This document shows, one piece after another, positions 11,362 through 21,835 of a stretch of 64,000 nt of DNA. The stretch lies in the NCBI GenBank assembly GCA_027422505.1, contig JAPQWV010000753.1, positions 177,001 to 241,000 on the forward strand. Direction: 5' to 3'. Under the pieces are notes generated by a model. That model did no database searches. It was not told the origin of the DNA and saw nothing but the letters and a program-made list of their open reading frames with translations. Both the position numbers and the translations under genes were made by a program. Source of the DNA: Craterostigma plantagineum. Its lineage: Eukaryota > Streptophyta > Magnoliopsida > Lamiales > Linderniaceae. The first letter of the stretch is position 1. Every line of letters begins with the position of its first letter.

Positions 11362-12917
11362 TTATAAAGGCTTAGTGAACGGGTCGGCCATGTTCTCGGC
11401 GGTTGCAATCGTCTGCACGACTACGCAGCCATTCTCAATGAATCCACGTAGCACGTGGTACTTTCTTTCTATATGTATGGACCTGCTATGAGAGCTCGGT
11501 TCTTTCGCCTGAGCAATAGCGCCAATATTGTCACACCACAATGTTAATGGCCTATCTGCTACAAGAACGACACCAAGTTCTTCCAAGAACTTTCTCATTC
11601 AAACACCTTCCTTCGCTGCCTCTGAGACTGCTATATACTCTGCTTCGTAGGTGGAATCTGCCGTAGTGCTCTATTTGGAACTTTACCAAGACACCGTTCC
11701 ACCGTTGAGCGTAAAAACGAATCCTAAAGTGGATTTCGGTCGTCCACGTCAGACTGGAAATCCGAATCCGTATACCCTTTCACTTTTAGTTCTCCATTAC
11801 CATAGACCATCATCATATCCTTAGTCCATCTGAGGTACTTGAGGATAGTCTTGACTACTGTCCAATGTTTCTTACCAGGGTCGGCCCGAAACCGACTGAC
11901 TACGCTCACAGTGAACGCCAAGTCAGGTTGTGTACAAAGCATCGCGTACATCAAGCTACCCACTGCGGATGCATATGGGATTCCATTCACCTATTTCTGC
12001 TCCAACTCACTTTGAGGGCTCATAGTCTTGGAAAGGTGAATCTCATGTTGCATAGGCAGTAACCATTTCTTAGAGTTGCCCATATTATATCGCTTCATGA
12101 CCTTCTCTAAGTAAAGGGCCTAGGAGAGTCCTAACATACGATTTGCTCGATCTCTATAAAGGCGGATCCCCAAGATGTAGGTAGCTTCTCCCAAGTCTTT
12201 CATGGAGAATTCGGTCGGAAGTCACGCTTTCACCATCGAGAGCATTCCAGTATCATTTCCTATCAAAAGGATGTCGTCCACGTACAATACGAGGAAAGAT
12301 ATCCTGCTCCCACTGCTTTTCTTGTAGTTACAAGGTTCGTCTTCGATCTTTAAGAATCCGTGGCCCTTGACCACTTCATCGAACCGAAGATTCCAGCGTC
12401 TTGAGGCTTGTTTCAGTCCATAAATTGACTTGTTCACTTTGCATAATCTCCTTGCGATGTAAAACCCTTAGGCTGCTACATATATATTTCCTCCTTGAGG
12501 TATCCATTTAGGAACGCAGTTTTCACATCTATCTGCCAGATCTCATAGTCATAGTGCACAGCTATCGCAAGTAATGTTCGAAATGGACTTCATCATAGCG
12601 ACAGGCGGAAAGATCTCCTCATAGTCAATTCCCTCTTTTTGACTATACCCTTTCGCCACAAGCCTAGCTTTGCATGTGTCGGCCAATCCGTCAGATCCAA
12701 TCTTTCTCTTGTAGATCCATTTACACCCAATGGGTCTAAATCCATCTGGTAGGCCTACTAGAGTCCAGACTTGGTTTTCATGCATAGAATCCATTTCGGC
12801 TTGCATAGCTATAAGCCATTTCTCCGAATCTTTATCCTTGATTGCCTGGTCATAGGTAGTGGGATCGTCTCCGACGTCCCCTTTCATTGCAGCAACCTCG
12901 TGCTCGATGTGGACCAT
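11362..12917 (-). pseudogene. copia-2 reverse transcriptase and RNase H
   Basis: The - strand pieces in order are: 12,917-12,549 with [34 protein letters not shown] and [19 protein letters not shown]; 12,437-12,222 with KSIYGLKQASRRWNLRFDE and FLVLYVDDILLIGND (catalytic YVDD intact); 11,990-11,724 with SAVGSLMYAMLCTQPDLAF and KGYTDSDFQSD; and 11,598-11,362 with TLWCDNIGAIAQAKEPSSHSR and MADPFTKPL (RNase H end). Frameshifts and stops lie between these frames, so it is inactive. Sequence between 12,438 and 12,548 encodes the expected [10 protein letters not shown] region with substitutions. Confidence 0.88.
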
Positions 12918-14131
12918 CCCTTATCTCTCAGGCTGGCAAGATACACTATCTGACCTGCGCAACTCAGGATGCATCTCAGATTGCTCTACGGTGTCATCCG
13001 ACACTTGAGTCTGTGAAAGCGGTTCTGACGACTCTCCAAGAGTTACTTTGCGACCCGCTCCACCTCCTCAGACGAACTCTTCGAGAAAGTGAGCCTAAAG
13101 GGCTACAACAATTTTCTAATCGTCGTGGAAGTAAAAATGGTATTCCATGGAATCCTCAGGATAAACGACAAAACATTATTTCACAGCCTTCGATTCCAGT
13201 TTATCTGTCTTGAGCTTTTTCACAAATGCGGGGCAACCCCAAATTCTAATGTGATTCAAACTCGGTTTTCGTCCTGCCCATATCTGACACAGAATACGAT
13301 CGACGGACTTTGTAGGACATCTATGCAGAATGTGTGCTGCTGTCAACAGGGCATGACCCTAAAACGATATGAGCAGGTCTGTATAGCTCAGCATAGATCG
13401 AACTTTATCCAACAGAGTTCGATTTCTGCATTCGGACACACCGTTCAACTGCCAGTGCCAGGCGGTATCATTTGTGAAATGATTCCGTTCTCTTTCAAGA
13501 ACTCGTCAAACTCGAGGCTCATGTACTCGCTGCCTCGATATGATCGAACGGCTTTAATGCTCTTTCCAGTCTGATTTTACACCAAAGTCTTGTACTCTTT
13601 GAACCATTCAAAAGTATCAGACTTGTGCTTTATGAGATACACCTTGCCGAAGCCAGAGTGATCATCAGTGAAGGTAATGAAATAATGGAAGTTACCGAGC
13701 TACCCCGAACGGTCCGCAAACATCCGTGTGGATCAAACCGAGAAGTACTGCGGCTCTCGTAAAAGTCCTTGTGAAGGGCGACTTGGTCATCGTTCCAAGG
13801 ATACAAGAATCACAAGTCAGATAGGGATCAGACCCAAGCGGCTTTATAACGCCGGTTTTCTCCAACTCAAGAATCTTTTGTTCTCCAGTGTGACCGAGTC
13901 GAAGATGCCACAACAGTCTCAGTTCGACTCCAATTTTTGTTTGTTGGTGATTGCATTAACAGTTTTTGTTTTATCTTCGACATTTAGATAATACATTCCA
14001 TTTAGTAAACTTGCATTTATGACGCAATTACTTCCAAAATAAATATTGCATATATTATTACTAAACGGAACTCGTAACCATTTCCTCTCAAAACGGGAAT
14101 AGAAACAATATTCTTAGCCCCTTGGGAAAAA
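12918..14131 (-). pseudogene. copia-2 integrase remnant
   Basis: The best piece is 13,913-13,692 on the - strand: MWHLRLGHTGEQKILEL, then CDSCILGTMTKSPF and GLIHTDVCGPFGVA. This contains the HHCC zinc-binding N-terminus and the first catalytic Asp (HTD). Downstream on the - strand (13,690-12,920) the core can be traced only as short frames, including residues typical of the D,D-35-E fold region around 13,440-13,560. The domain is heavily broken. Confidence 0.75.
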
Positions 14132-14333
14132 CTAAACAATCAAAAAGCAGTAAACTATGTCTAGTAGATAAAAACGAGAGTTCTTGATCCAATGTGGGTC
14201 AGGTACACTATGTCCGCTTCCTACGTTGATCATGATCTCTCGGTCCGCCAGCTTCCTACTTCGTTCCAGACCTTGGTTCGAAACACTGATGTGAGCACTG
14301 GCTCCCGAGTCTAAGATCCACAAAGCGGAATAT
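14132..14333 (-). pseudogene. copia-2 protease remnant
   Basis: The - strand frame near 14,320-14,132 contains ALWILDSGASAHIS, the copia aspartic protease motif with the D-S-G triad kept. It is cut immediately upstream by a 551-bp hAT MITE, so the gag-protease junction is physically interrupted. Confidence 0.82.
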
Positions 14334-14341
14334 ACTGTCAT

Positions 14342-14892
14342 CAGTGTTTTAAAAGGCGTGACGGAGCGCGTTACGAAGCGCGATTTTGCATTATATTTTT
14401 GGAAAACACGTCAAAGCGTTACATATATAGCGTTAGTTTTCTTTTCTTTTTTTTGTTATTTTATTACTTTTTATGTCTGCAATTTTAATAATCTATTTTT
14501 CAGTGGACCTCGATTGAAGATATTTGGTCAGAAAACAAATACTGAGTTAATTAAATCAGGCCCAAAGTTTTTTCTATTAAATGTGATGCTCAATATGTCG
14601 TACGAAAATGGAAATTCAATGTGAGCAGAATCATTTATTTTTCTTTTGTATTTTGTCGTTTGATTATTCACTTCACATTTATATATAAAAGATCTATTTT
14701 ACCACTATTTAATTTTTTTCGATACCTTGTTTGAATGTAAACATGTTTAGCTTCTTATTTTATGACATATTATTTTTTTTTGGCATTATAAATGCTTGCT
14801 CGAAAAACTCACGCAATACGCTACGCTATCTGCGCTACGCGGTATCGAGACTAAAACGCAACGCATTACGCAATACGCATTTTAAAACACTG
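14342..14892. mobile_element. hAT-type MITE (551 bp) inside copia-2
   Basis: The ends are CAGTGTTTTAAAAGGCG (left) and GCATTTTAAAACACTG (right), a clear terminal inverted repeat. The element is flanked by the 8-bp duplication ACTGTCAT at 14,334-14,341 and 14,893-14,900, diagnostic of hAT superfamily transposition. The arms are built of degenerate GCGxxACGCxxTACGC words; the middle is AT-rich. The small + strand frames within it (for example 14,358-14,624) show no transposase similarity. It inserted after copia-2, between gag and protease. Confidence 0.92.
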
Positions 14893-14900
14893 ACTGTCAT

Positions 14901-15670
14901 AGAATAATTTGTTTCTGAAACGTAAGTTCTTTACCTGAGGCTGCTAGCTCTGGACAATCGCGCTTCCAATGGCCAAGCTCATTGTCCGTCGGCTTGGCAC
15001 ATTTGAACACGTTCTTTTTGGCCTTGCCTTTCGAAATTCGTCCTTTGGGCTTCGTGGGCCTGTCGACTTTTTTTTCTACTCAACCCTCGAGTCTTAGCAT
15101 TCGCGGCAAGAACAACTTCCTTTCCTTTCACCTTCTTCATCTGTGTCTGCACAGCCGACAACTGGTTCACCAACCCAGTCAATGTCATCTCGCCCTTGTT
15201 CAGATTAAAGTTCACAATGAGCGAATTGAAGGAAGGTGGGAGCGACTGAAGTATGAGATCATTCTGGAGCTCGTTATCCATGTAGAGTCCAGTACCTCGA
15301 GTCTTTCAATCCAATCGATCATCTTGAGCATGCGCTCCAACGTCACTACCCTCAGCCATTTTGCAATGAAACAGTTCTCCGTCAGGTGTAGCAAAATGGC
15401 GCTCACTTCCATTTCCGAGTGAGTCCGCTGCAACTCATTGCTCATGGCAAGAAGTATATAGCCTTGACCTTTGGCTTGTCTATCTGCCACTTGGCATATG
15501 CAGCCCGGTCTTCGTCACTCTCATCAGCCCCCGGGACCGTGGGGGGAATCGAGGACATAAGTTACCGAATCCACACCTAGGACTATCCTTAGGTTACGGA
15601 GCCATTCCACGTAGTTTGGTCCCACCAAACTGTTTCTCTCAAGCAGCATAATAATAATTTTCGTCATCGC
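14901..15670 (-). pseudogene. copia-2 gag
   Basis: The - strand frames 15,281-14,979 and 15,490-15,212 give gag sequence: NSLVGPNYVEWLRNLRIVLG near 15,640-15,580, AKWQ-type and LAMSNELQRTHSEME residues, then LILQSLPPSFNSLIVNFNL and LTGLVNQLSAVQTQMKKVKG, the UBN2-type capsid region of copia elements. A CCHC knuckle would follow but is degraded (a WKRDCPELAA-like remnant at 14,955-14,975). The start lies near 15,660. At least two frameshifts are present. Confidence 0.8.
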
Positions 15671-17479
15671 ACTAAATAGAAATAAACGTAAAGCTGCATA
15701 AAATAAGATCTAATTAGGTTTATCTTATCATTCATCAAGCACAAACAAAGACTTTTCGTTTCGCTTGACTCCCACTATTTTTTTCGGAAATCTATCCTCC
15801 CGAGAAGAGTTTCGGAAACCTCTTTGTTTCATAGTGGAGTTGATGTCCCCGACTCGACTAGACTTGCCTCAGCCTTTAATGCAGTATTTGGCTCATCTAA
15901 TCTTACGAAGTCACGTCAAACCTGAACTTATCCAATAAGAGTTTTAACTATCTTTGTCTCGGTCATTGGCCCTCACGGCTAACCCTGCTTATTTGGTATA
16001 ACTGCCTAAGTGTGACCTATAAACTTATGCTCAAATCGCACAGAATTTACCGCCCCTTGCTGCATACGCTTCGTGGGGGGCGGACAGGTATGACGAGCGG
16101 CGTCCAAGATGCACCCGAGACGCTAACACAGGGGCGGTATATACGACGCCAATTTATTCGGAACAAATCACAAAACTCCCCAATGCTAGACATCTCGAGC
16201 ATGATAGAAGACAGTAATCTAATTACTTTACCCACTTAGTATTTATCAAACGGGAGAATAAACCATCTCACATAAGAGCACATAAAATATGCATATTTCA
16301 AAAACCAACATGCACGTAGGTAGTAAATTAACCCTAGGAAAATAAACTACAAGACAGCACAAACGGGTTATTTTTTAGTCTACCCCTATTACGTGCGTCT
16401 TCAGAAGACTTTGGGTCGTCGCACGGTCTTGAAGTCGTCAAACGTCCTTCGTCACTCGAACGGCCTCAAAGTCACCAAACGTCCACCACCTTTTCACCGC
16501 CGGGGGGTTGCCATCCATCAAACGGGCCCTCGTGTTCGTATTTAAGCTAATCTACTAAAACGGAAAATTACACACAGGGGGATCATAAGTCCCGAATAAT
16601 CCGTATAAAACAAATACAACCCCTGGGGATGTAACCCTTAAATAATGATCCAGAAACCAAATTCCTGAACCCTCAAGTGCACCTTAAATCACATTCATAA
16701 CGATCACGTTGACAATTTCATGATTTTAAAAAGAAACAAAAATTGGGCCTCAAACGAGCAAGCCCATTAGAAGGCCCGTTAAGGCTTTGAGCGCGAAGCC
16801 CTAACGCAGCTGTCGCGAGTCAAATCACTTAGCCGTCAAAACACACCAGAGAGCGACAATGGAGAATGCCGCCGGCGCAGTCCCGGCCGGAGCCGGGACC
16901 GCTGCCGTCGGCGACGACACGATGCGCAACGTGCATGTTCAGCTCGTGGAAGAAAACTGATGCAACTCCTTCGTCGCCTCAGCCCCTCTGTGCCGGAGTC
17001 ATAGCCTCGCTGGGAGAGATCACCGCCGCAGCGTTTCGGCCGAGCCGGAGTCGCTGCCGCTGTCTTGTGCAGCGCGCACCGTGCGCGCCATCGCAGCCTG
17101 CAGCCAAAGCCGCGGACGATCTCTCCCGTGCCGCCGCCCCTTGCGGCGGCTCTGCCCAGGCCCGGTGCCTAAGCCACCATTGCTGGCATCAGAGTGCGGG
17201 CGGATCGGGTCTGCTTGAAGCAGCCCGATCTAGCGACTGCAGCTTTGCTGTACCGCTCACAGCCCGTGCACAACATGCGGCTGCCTGGATCCCGCTATCG
17301 TGTGTGTCCCGGTTCAGTTCGTGGTTCCTCGTCAGTTCGTACCGCACGAGTTGGTGGCTGTGGGTTGGCAAACGACACATCGGGCAGCCCAACAACGGTC
17401 GAACCGCGTCAGCGTTTCAATCGTCTCCCACGCGCCTCGTTTCAATTCAAACACGTTATGATTCCGATCACGAGCGCTC
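15671..17479 (-). other. copia-2 leader region (about 1.8 kb), partly GC-rich
   Basis: This lies between the gag start and the primer-binding site, so it is the 5' untranslated leader of copia-2. It is unusually long. The part at 16,860-17,330 is much more GC-rich than its surroundings and gives a 206-codon + strand frame with no recognisable domain, rich in Ala, Ser, Arg and Pro, as expected of a chance GC-rich frame. A captured host fragment is possible but not shown. Confidence 0.5.
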
Positions 17480-17491
17480 GCTCTGATACCA
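17480..17491 (-). promoter_or_regulatory. copia-2 primer-binding site (initiator-Met tRNA)
   Basis: On the - strand the 12 bases read TGGTATCAGAGC, the complement of the 3' end of plant initiator methionine tRNA, the usual copia primer. It lies 2-3 bp inside the LTR fragment starting at 17,494. This fixes the element's orientation and its 5' end. Confidence 0.9.
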
Positions 17492-17493
17492 CT

Positions 17494-17674
17494 ATTGGGT
17501 TACTAGGTGTCTCCCAGAGACGCCACGTCCCCGGGTACGGTGCGGAACAAAACTTTTCCGGGTTTCCCGATTGCCCTTGTTGCTCGGATCAGAATAGTAA
17601 CACATAGACACATAATAGGGCGGGTCAAACCCGAAGAGAATTACTAGTTGAAGTGAGTGGCAGCTCCTCGTCCT
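17494..17674 (-). repeat. copia-2 5' LTR, truncated (about 180 bp)
   Basis: It matches 10,357-10,530 almost base for base, including GGTGTCTCCC.GAGACGCCACG and GTAACACATAGACAC.TAATAGGGCG. The similarity stops at about 17,674, where LINE sequence begins, so roughly 750 bp of the LTR are missing. Because of this truncation the target duplication of copia-2 cannot be checked on this side. Confidence 0.85.
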
Positions 17675-18066
17675 GATCCCATTTCGAATCTGTTGTATGG
17701 ATTCCTATAGTCTCTCTCTCGCATATTGTTCATTGTGCCCATAGACCACAATAAGAAAGGTAACAAAGTACCCTCCCTTAAGGACTTTAAAATGCATCAG
17801 CTGTGCAGACTTTGACAGTAGTTCCAGTTCAATACCTCCCCTCCATACCGCTACAATCCTACCATTTGGGTGCTCACTCAAATTGTGACAGAAATCCCAG
17901 CCACAAAAGGTGTTATTCATCACTTCTCTCACATGTCCTTATTTCAGTTCAGTTTCAAGAAGGCATAGGAGGTTAATTCCTTATTTACAGCTGAAGTGAA
18001 CAACCTCTCTCTGCTTTGAAGGGCCATTAACGCCCCTAACATTCCAAGATACCCACCTATCCATGA
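17675..18066 (-). pseudogene. LINE ORF2, endonuclease N-terminus (truncated)
   Basis: Read on the - strand from about 18,066: MDRWVSWNVRGVNGPSKQRE, then LLCLLETELK with a stop nearby, and EHPNGRIVAVWRGGIEL...VYGHNEQYARERL. WNVRGxNxPxKQ is the standard beginning of the APE-type endonuclease in plant L1 LINEs, and LLETx carries the catalytic Glu. The reverse transcriptase that should follow is absent: the sequence joins the copia-2 LTR fragment at 17,674. A 5'-complete but 3'-lacking LINE is not the usual product of target-primed insertion, so a rearrangement or deletion is likely. Confidence 0.8.
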
Positions 18067-19250
18067 CCATGGCCATGGACCCTGTGCTTGGAAGGGTTAG
18101 TATCTTGTTCCAGCTATTTCCTAGTTTCTTCTTGCTGGACCAAATCAGCCCAAGACTTCCTTATATCTTTGTCTTTCGATTTTCCTAGTCCCCCCATCTC
18201 CTACAACAGATTTCTCTGGGACAGATTCCTCTGTTGCAAGAGCAGCTATCACAGGCTCTGGGTTGCTCTTTCGGACAAGATGCCACTCTCTTTTCTCCTC
18301 CTTTCTACAGACAGATTCCTCACCATACCCCTGACACTAATGGCACAGTACATGCTTCCATTCATAGGTTATCTTCTGCTCCAACAGTTGCCCCTTGTCA
18401 TTCAGAAATTATTGACTCCTTGAGAGGTTTGGTAAGATTAATTTCCACCAGTACCCTAGCATAATGGATTCTCTCTTTTTTCCTAGTAATGCCATCTGTC
18501 ATGATTGGATTTCCAATCAAACTAGATAGCTTAGTAAGTGTCTTGGCTCCTCAGTATTTCAGCTCAACTTGAGGTAATTGCACCCATATTGGGACACTAT
18601 CCACCCCTACTTTGTTCAGTTGTGTATCCTCAGTCCAAGGGCTAATACAACCGGTTCTTTTTGTCAAAGTGAATTATATCTATTTGTAGAATTCTATCCC
18701 GAGCTTCCACACTGGCAAACCTCGCCAGGAAGAGGTCTTGCCGCACTTGCCATACATTGATCATGCCAAGTTTGCCCCATTTTCTATTCAGAAAACCAGC
18801 CATAACTCTATAAGGAGGGTTAACCCCAAGCACATAGCACATAATCGTTGATCCAGTGATCAACAGCCTCCTGGATTTCATCTAGTTCTATTACTCCTAT
18901 TTCCTGTCCAGAATCAGTATTAGGAGTACGATAGTCCAGACGATTATCCTGGTTTCTCAGCAATTTAGCATTGAAATCGAGCCATGGACTGCATTCCATG
19001 GATTGCGCAGGTATCCGACCAGACGAACCTGCCAGCTTAGGTCATTCCTTCTCCAATTCGCCATCTGAACCCTTATCGATGGAAAATTGGCGATCTACAG
19101 AAGTGTTCCCCAATGGAACAATAACTTTCGAGTCCACAGTTGAACCACCACGATTATGAGAACGAACATTACTGCAATTCGTGTTATCGTTCGATTGCTC
19201 AATGGTAGGGTTGGCGGCGTCACCGCTGTGACCGGCGCGTCCTCTGTTTC
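18067..19250 (-). pseudogene. LINE ORF1 with DUF4283 domain
   Basis: The - strand frame 18,881-18,642 encodes YRVMAGFLNRKWGKLGM...DLFLARFASVEARDRIL...FDKK, the DUF4283 RNA-binding-like domain of plant L1 ORF1. Downstream on the - strand, PIWVQLPQVELKYWGAKTL and IGNPIMTDGITRKKERIHYA follow at about 18,590-18,470, as expected. Upstream (19,250-19,042) the frame encodes a Gly/Arg/Asn-rich stretch. The 99-codon frame beginning at 19,341 starts inside Athila LTR sequence, so its first 28 residues are not LINE protein. Confidence 0.8.
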
Positions 19251-20007
19251 GTCGGTTATCTCTTATTATGAACGTTGATGCTTTTGTTGAATTGTAATAT
19301 GTTCTAGTTTCGTTATCTGGGGTTACGATGTAGTCAGACATGATTGCTATTGATTTTCAGCTTGTATGATATTAAGACTTTTACGCTATGTTGAGTATCA
19401 TAATCCGTTATTAATACTTACAAATTTCTGATCAACTTTCGTATGAATAGGTGTTTAGATATGAGACTGAGAGGTGATTATCTGAACGTGTCCGTTGATT
19501 ATGATAGCATTAGAACATTCGTAAGCTAGAGATAGTTACGTGACTAGTGCGATGATCTACGATTTTCTGCGTTTAATGCGTTCTACGTGAAGAAATCTTG
19601 ACAGAGATGTATGGTTCGCATGTTAGAATAGGTTATCGATGCTAGAGACAGATTGATAAATCCATCGTCAACATAATATTAAGTATTCCTTTGTGAACTG
19701 AAATCAATAGCATGATTGTCCTCGGTGACGTCGGAGTTCCCGGATTTATCCTTGATTGAATTCGTGTCGACGTGCATCGTTATTTATTTGGTCACTTATC
19801 TTTTAGTAGTGTTTTATTATTTATTTGCACATTTTCCTTTGTCGTTTCGTCAACTACCAACGTTCGATAGTTCAAACAAAACTAAAATTAATATAATTAT
19901 AATTTGGTACTTAGTAACACAGTCCTTTGTTCGATATCCGTACTTACGTATACTATTAATTGTTAGAACGATACATACACTTGCGTATTTATGAATTACT
20001 CGTAACA
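19251..20007 (+). repeat. Athila-A 5' LTR, truncated on its left
   Basis: It shares long stretches with 27,876-28,953 (same strand) and 25,830-25,960 (opposite strand), for example TATCTGGGGTTACGATGTAG and GAGACTGAGAGGTGATTATC. It ends ATTACTCGTAACA at 20,007, seven bases before a primer-binding site, which makes it a 5' LTR. The left part is missing and replaced by the LINE. Compared with copy 27,876-28,953 it has about 190 extra bases around 19,630-19,840. It also provides the empty site for the 53-bp insertion at 28,858. Confidence 0.82.
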
Positions 20008-20013
20008 AGTTTT

Positions 20014-20031
20014 TGGCCCCGTTGTCGCGGA
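20014..20031 (+). promoter_or_regulatory. Athila-A primer-binding site (tRNA-Asp type)
   Basis: TGGCCCCGTTGTCGCGGA differs at a few positions from TGGCGCCGTTGCCGGGGA, the complement of the plant tRNA-Asp 3' end used by Athila elements. It lies directly after the LTR end at 20,007 and before gag, as expected. Confidence 0.75.
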
Positions 20032-20083
20032 CTGTGCTTTTTACTAATATCTATACCAAATAATGCTAGTCTTACTTTTGAAC

Positions 20084-20084
<1 letters not shown>

Positions 20085-20119
<35 letters not shown>

Positions 20120-20169
20120 TTAGATTAATGCTACTACTACTACTACTACTATTATTATTACTATTGTTC

Positions 20170-20214
<45 letters not shown>

Positions 20215-20215
20215 G
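20085..20215 (+). repeat. (TTA)n/(CTA)n microsatellite in Athila-A leader
   Basis: Runs of ATT/TTA triplets with a block of CTACTA triplets lie between the primer-binding site and gag. The - strand Athila-B copy has a different but equally placed triplet array at 25,400-25,829. The poly-Leu and poly-Ile frames it creates are not genes. Confidence 0.9.
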
Positions 20216-20321
20216 CGCATTAAGGTGTTTAACGGTTACTTCCTTTAAATTCTGAGATCGAGCTTGCTTGTTGGGAAAATCGAAAAAAGAAGAAGCAAGC
20301 AATCAACAAACACAAACAGCC

Positions 20322-21480
20322 ATGGCTGACATCGAAAACACTAATGGAGATAACGAGAATCATGATGTGCCGCTCCACGAATACGCAACTCCCTTTGTTG
20401 GTACTCAATCTGCTATTAGGCGAGCAGCGCTTCCTCCGAATAACTTTGAGCTTAAGCCGATAACATTTCAAATGATTCAACAATTTCCATTTCATGGATT
20501 ACCCAGCGAAGATCCAAACACCCATATCGACAACTTCTTGAAAATTTGTGATACTTTCAATATAATGGAGTTTCTGACGATGCATTACGGCTGCGATTGT
20601 TCCCATTCATGCTACGTGATAAAGGGAAGGCATGGCTAGATTCTTTGCCAACCAATTCAATTACAACATGGGTCATGTTGGCTAGTAAATCCGTCGCCCG
20701 ATTCTTTCCACCTCCAAAACAACAACATATACTCAAGGAGATCACTCATTTTACTCTAATAGATGGCGAATCACTTTATGAATCTTGGGATAGATTTAAG
20801 GAGCTGATGAGAAAGTGTCCGCACCACGGTATACCTAAATCGCAACAAAGTCTTGAGTTTCTACAATGCTATAGGTAGTGCTGAAAGAGCCGTCTTCGAC
20901 GCTTCCGCTGGAGGGACAATCATGAAGAAGACCACTGATCAAGCGTACGAGTTGATTGATAGTGTTGCAAATAACAATTACCAATGACCAGTGGAGCGAG
21001 CAAGGAACACAAAAACAATTGTTAAAAATGATCCGATTGCTCAATTGGTTTCTCAAGTGGCGAATCTGATGAAGCAACTTCAAACAAATCAGGCTTCAGT
21101 CAATTCCGTTCACTTGCCTAGTGTTGAATGCAATATTTGTGGCGGACCACATCAGAGTTTTGAATGTCAAGCAACAGAACAACTATCATTGGAGCAAGCA
21201 CAATATGTTGGAAACTACAATCGTCAACCAAACAATCCTTATTCAAACACCTACAATCCAGGGTGGCGCAATCATCCAAACTTTCCGTGGAATAATAATC
21301 AGAATTCTCTACAACCAGACCGTAACCATCAACCAAATGAGAAGAAGGCAAACTGGGAAGAAGCTTTGCGAAAATGTCCACTTCACAGACACAACTTATC
21401 AAAGGAATGAGAACTAACATGCAGAACCCTTCAGCGCAAATCCGCAACTTAGAAGTTCAAATGAGTCAGATGTTAGGTGA
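20322..21480 (+). pseudogene. Athila-A gag, 3'-truncated
   Basis: It begins MADIENTNGDNENHD and runs through NNFELKPITFQMIQQFPFHG and [17 protein letters not shown] (Athila capsid). A 1-nt deletion near 20,560 shifts the frame; the next frame continues [40 protein letters not shown] and CPHHGIP. A second shift leads to 20,991-21,410, with VECNICGGPHQSFECQ (Athila-type knuckle) and NYNRQPNNPYSNTYNPGWRN. The sequence ends at 21,480 inside the QMSQMLGE segment and is joined there to - strand pol of a second Athila copy. Confidence 0.87.
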
Positions 21481-21835
21481 AATGCATAACGAAGATGGGA
21501 GGTCGATTTAAGTTCAAGTAGTGGTGGCTTCTCCATAGATGATATGGATCGTGAAGGGATTTCGCCGAGAGCTTCAATGTATTTTCTTCTATTTGGTTTG
21601 AACGAGTCCAACCATTTCACACACTCATTAATATCTTGTTCATCGATCTCATGTATATCGTCTCGCACCACACTAGTTCCAGTGGATCTTCCCTAGTAAT
21701 ATGCTTAGGCAGTAGATGTTCTACATTTTCTACACGAAAATAGTTATCGCTTTCATTGGGATGCTTAATGGAATTAAACACATTAAGTATAACTTCCTCT
21801 CCATGTACACTCAGACGAAGTTCACCTGCATGAAC
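21481..21835 (-). pseudogene. Athila-B pol fragment downstream of the nested solo LTR
   Basis: On the - strand it continues the protease segment interrupted at 21,836-23,455: HAGELRLS-type residues near 21,830, then VENVEHLLPKHI, DIHEIDEQDINECVKWLDSF and NRRKYIEALGEIPSRSISSM, ending SHLRYAF at about 21,485. These match Athila-1 at 8,840-9,190. The pol stops abruptly at 21,480, with no RT. Confidence 0.85.

Noticed and set aside
16866..17607. 206- and 137-codon + strand frames
   Set aside because: The GC-rich leader sequence of a - strand copia produces long chance frames; no domain is seen and overlapping frames are equally open.
18088..18464. + strand frames of 111 and 76 codons
   Set aside because: They are antisense shadows of the LINE ORF1/ORF2 junction.
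20041..20302. Poly-Ile/poly-Leu frames near the Athila-A leader
   Set aside because: Translation of the TTA microsatellite.
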